From Opitutaceae bacterium (GTDB taxonomy: Bacteria > Verrucomicrobiota > Verrucomicrobiia > Opitutales > Opitutaceae): DNA of 6,660 bases. The stretch lies in assembly GCA_009919985.1 (NCBI GenBank), contig RGAX01000155.1, forward strand, positions 1-6,660. The letters are read 5' to 3'. A program made the translations under genes and the position numbers. Shown here piece after piece: positions 6,089-6,660 of this stretch. The stretch's first letter is position 1, and each line of letters begins with the position of its first letter. The notes under the pieces are model-generated. The model did not search any database. It worked only from the letters and a program-made list of their open reading frames with translations, and had not been told where the DNA came from.

Positions 6089-6660
6089 ATGCCCAATTTT
6101 CAATCCATCCGCGACCTCTCCCTCTCTGGCCAGCGCGTACTCATGCGCGTCGACTTCAACGTCCCCCAAGACAAGGTCACCGGCGCCATCACCAACACCG
6201 CTCGCATCGCCGCCGCGATTCCATCGATCAAGTTCGCTCTGGAAAAAGGCGCTTCGGTCGTCCTCATGTCGCACCTCGGTCGTCCCGACGGCCAGAAGAT
6301 CGCCAAGTTTTCCCTCAAGCCCGTCGCTGCCGAACTCGAAAAACTTCTCGGCCGCACCGTTACTTTCCTCGATGACTGCGTCGGCCCCGCGGTCGAAGCT
6401 GCTTGCGCTAAACTCGCGCCCGGCACCGTCGTTCTCCTCGAAAATCTCCGCTTCCACATCGAAGAAGAAGGCAAAGTCAAAAATGAGGATGGCACCTCAA
6501 CCAAAGCCGATCCCGAAAAAGTCGCGGCCTTCCGTGCCAGCCTTACGAAGCTCGGCGATGTCTTTGTGAGCGACGCTTTCGGCACAGCCCACCGCGCGCA
6601 TTCATCCGTCGTCGGAGTCGATCTCCCTAAAGTCGCCGGATTCCTCATGCAGAAGGAACT
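6089..6660 (+). CDS. pgk: phosphoglycerate kinase, 3' end beyond the window
   Basis: The frame is open from ATG 6089 to the window end, giving 190 complete codons of about 400 expected, essentially the N-terminal domain. PGK transfers the acyl phosphate of 1,3-bisphosphoglycerate to ADP, making ATP, and uses the product of the upstream gap. Visible hallmarks are 'RVDFNVP' (20-26), R39, 'SHLGRP' (61-66), 'LLENLRFHIEEEG' with R121, and 'SDAFGTAHRAHSS' (161-173) with R169. These are the basic and His residues that hold the 3-phosphoglycerate end. Residues 128-147, after 'EEEG', form a longer insertion than in most bacterial PGKs and recall the eukaryotic form. The start is 118 bases after the gap stop and has no Shine-Dalgarno sequence (the preceding bases are pyrimidine-rich). 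Codon choice (CTC, GTC, ATC, GCC) matches gap. Expression is probably by read-through from gap past the intergenic inverted repeat, or from its own promoter, which I cannot see. Confidence 0.96.
   Translation, partial: MPNFQSIRDLSLSGQRVLMRVDFNVPQDKVTGAITNTARIAAAIPSIKFALEKGASVVLMSHLGRPDGQKIAKFSLKPVAAELEKLLGRTVTFLDDCVGPAVEAACAKLAPGTVVLLENLRFHIEEEGKVKNEDGTSTKADPEKVAAFRASLTKLGDVFVSDAFGTAHRAHSSVVGVDLPKVAGFLMQKE

Noticed and set aside
5913..6569. A 218-codon plus-strand open frame overlapping the gap end and pgk
   Set aside because: It is the wrong frame of pgk; the product is a Ser/Pro-rich shadow, whereas the frame from 6089 gives a clear PGK.
1..6660. A search by eye for a new defence, mobile or biosynthetic system
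   Set aside because: No transposase, integrase, nuclease, toxin pair, array of repeats or unexplained gene-free stretch over 300 bases is present; the longest gene-free stretches are about 120-130 bases.

Overview
The window reads as ordinary, gene-dense chromosome from a GC-rich bacterium. I suggest Verrucomicrobiota, probably close to Opitutaceae. The reasons are the general look of the proteins, the long eukaryote-like forms of GAPDH and PGK, and the near absence of Shine-Dalgarno sequences (only gap has a clear one). This placement is from recognition, not a search.

Layout from left to right. Positions 1-461 hold the 3' part of a TPR lipoprotein gene, cut by the window edge inside its signal peptide. 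Eleven bases later, at 473-1111 (+), is a LysE/RhtB-type amino-acid exporter. It converges on mnmA (1122-2204, -), the tRNA-U34 2-thiolase, with only 10 bases between the stop codons and a perfect 14-bp palindrome over the exporter stop. A 119-bp divergent spacer separates mnmA from a large cytosolic GH13 enzyme of isoamylase/pullulanase type (2324-4795, +). After a 128-bp leader come gap (4924-5970, +; NAD-type GAPDH) and the first 190 codons of pgk (6089-6660, +), which runs off the right end.

Functionally, the right half is central carbon metabolism: an alpha-glucan (glycogen/starch) debranching-type enzyme next to two consecutive enzymes of lower glycolysis. The left half (lipoprotein, exporter, tRNA modification) is housekeeping with no obvious link to it.

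I see no mobile element, CRISPR array, rRNA, tRNA, defence or toxin system, and no new multi-gene system. The points most worth a second look are small: an exact 15-bp in-frame tandem duplication in the GH13 gene, a long inverted repeat with a competing alternative pairing between gap and pgk, the two stacked N-terminal sugar-binding-type domains of the GH13 enzyme, and the eukaryote-like character of both GAPDH and PGK.
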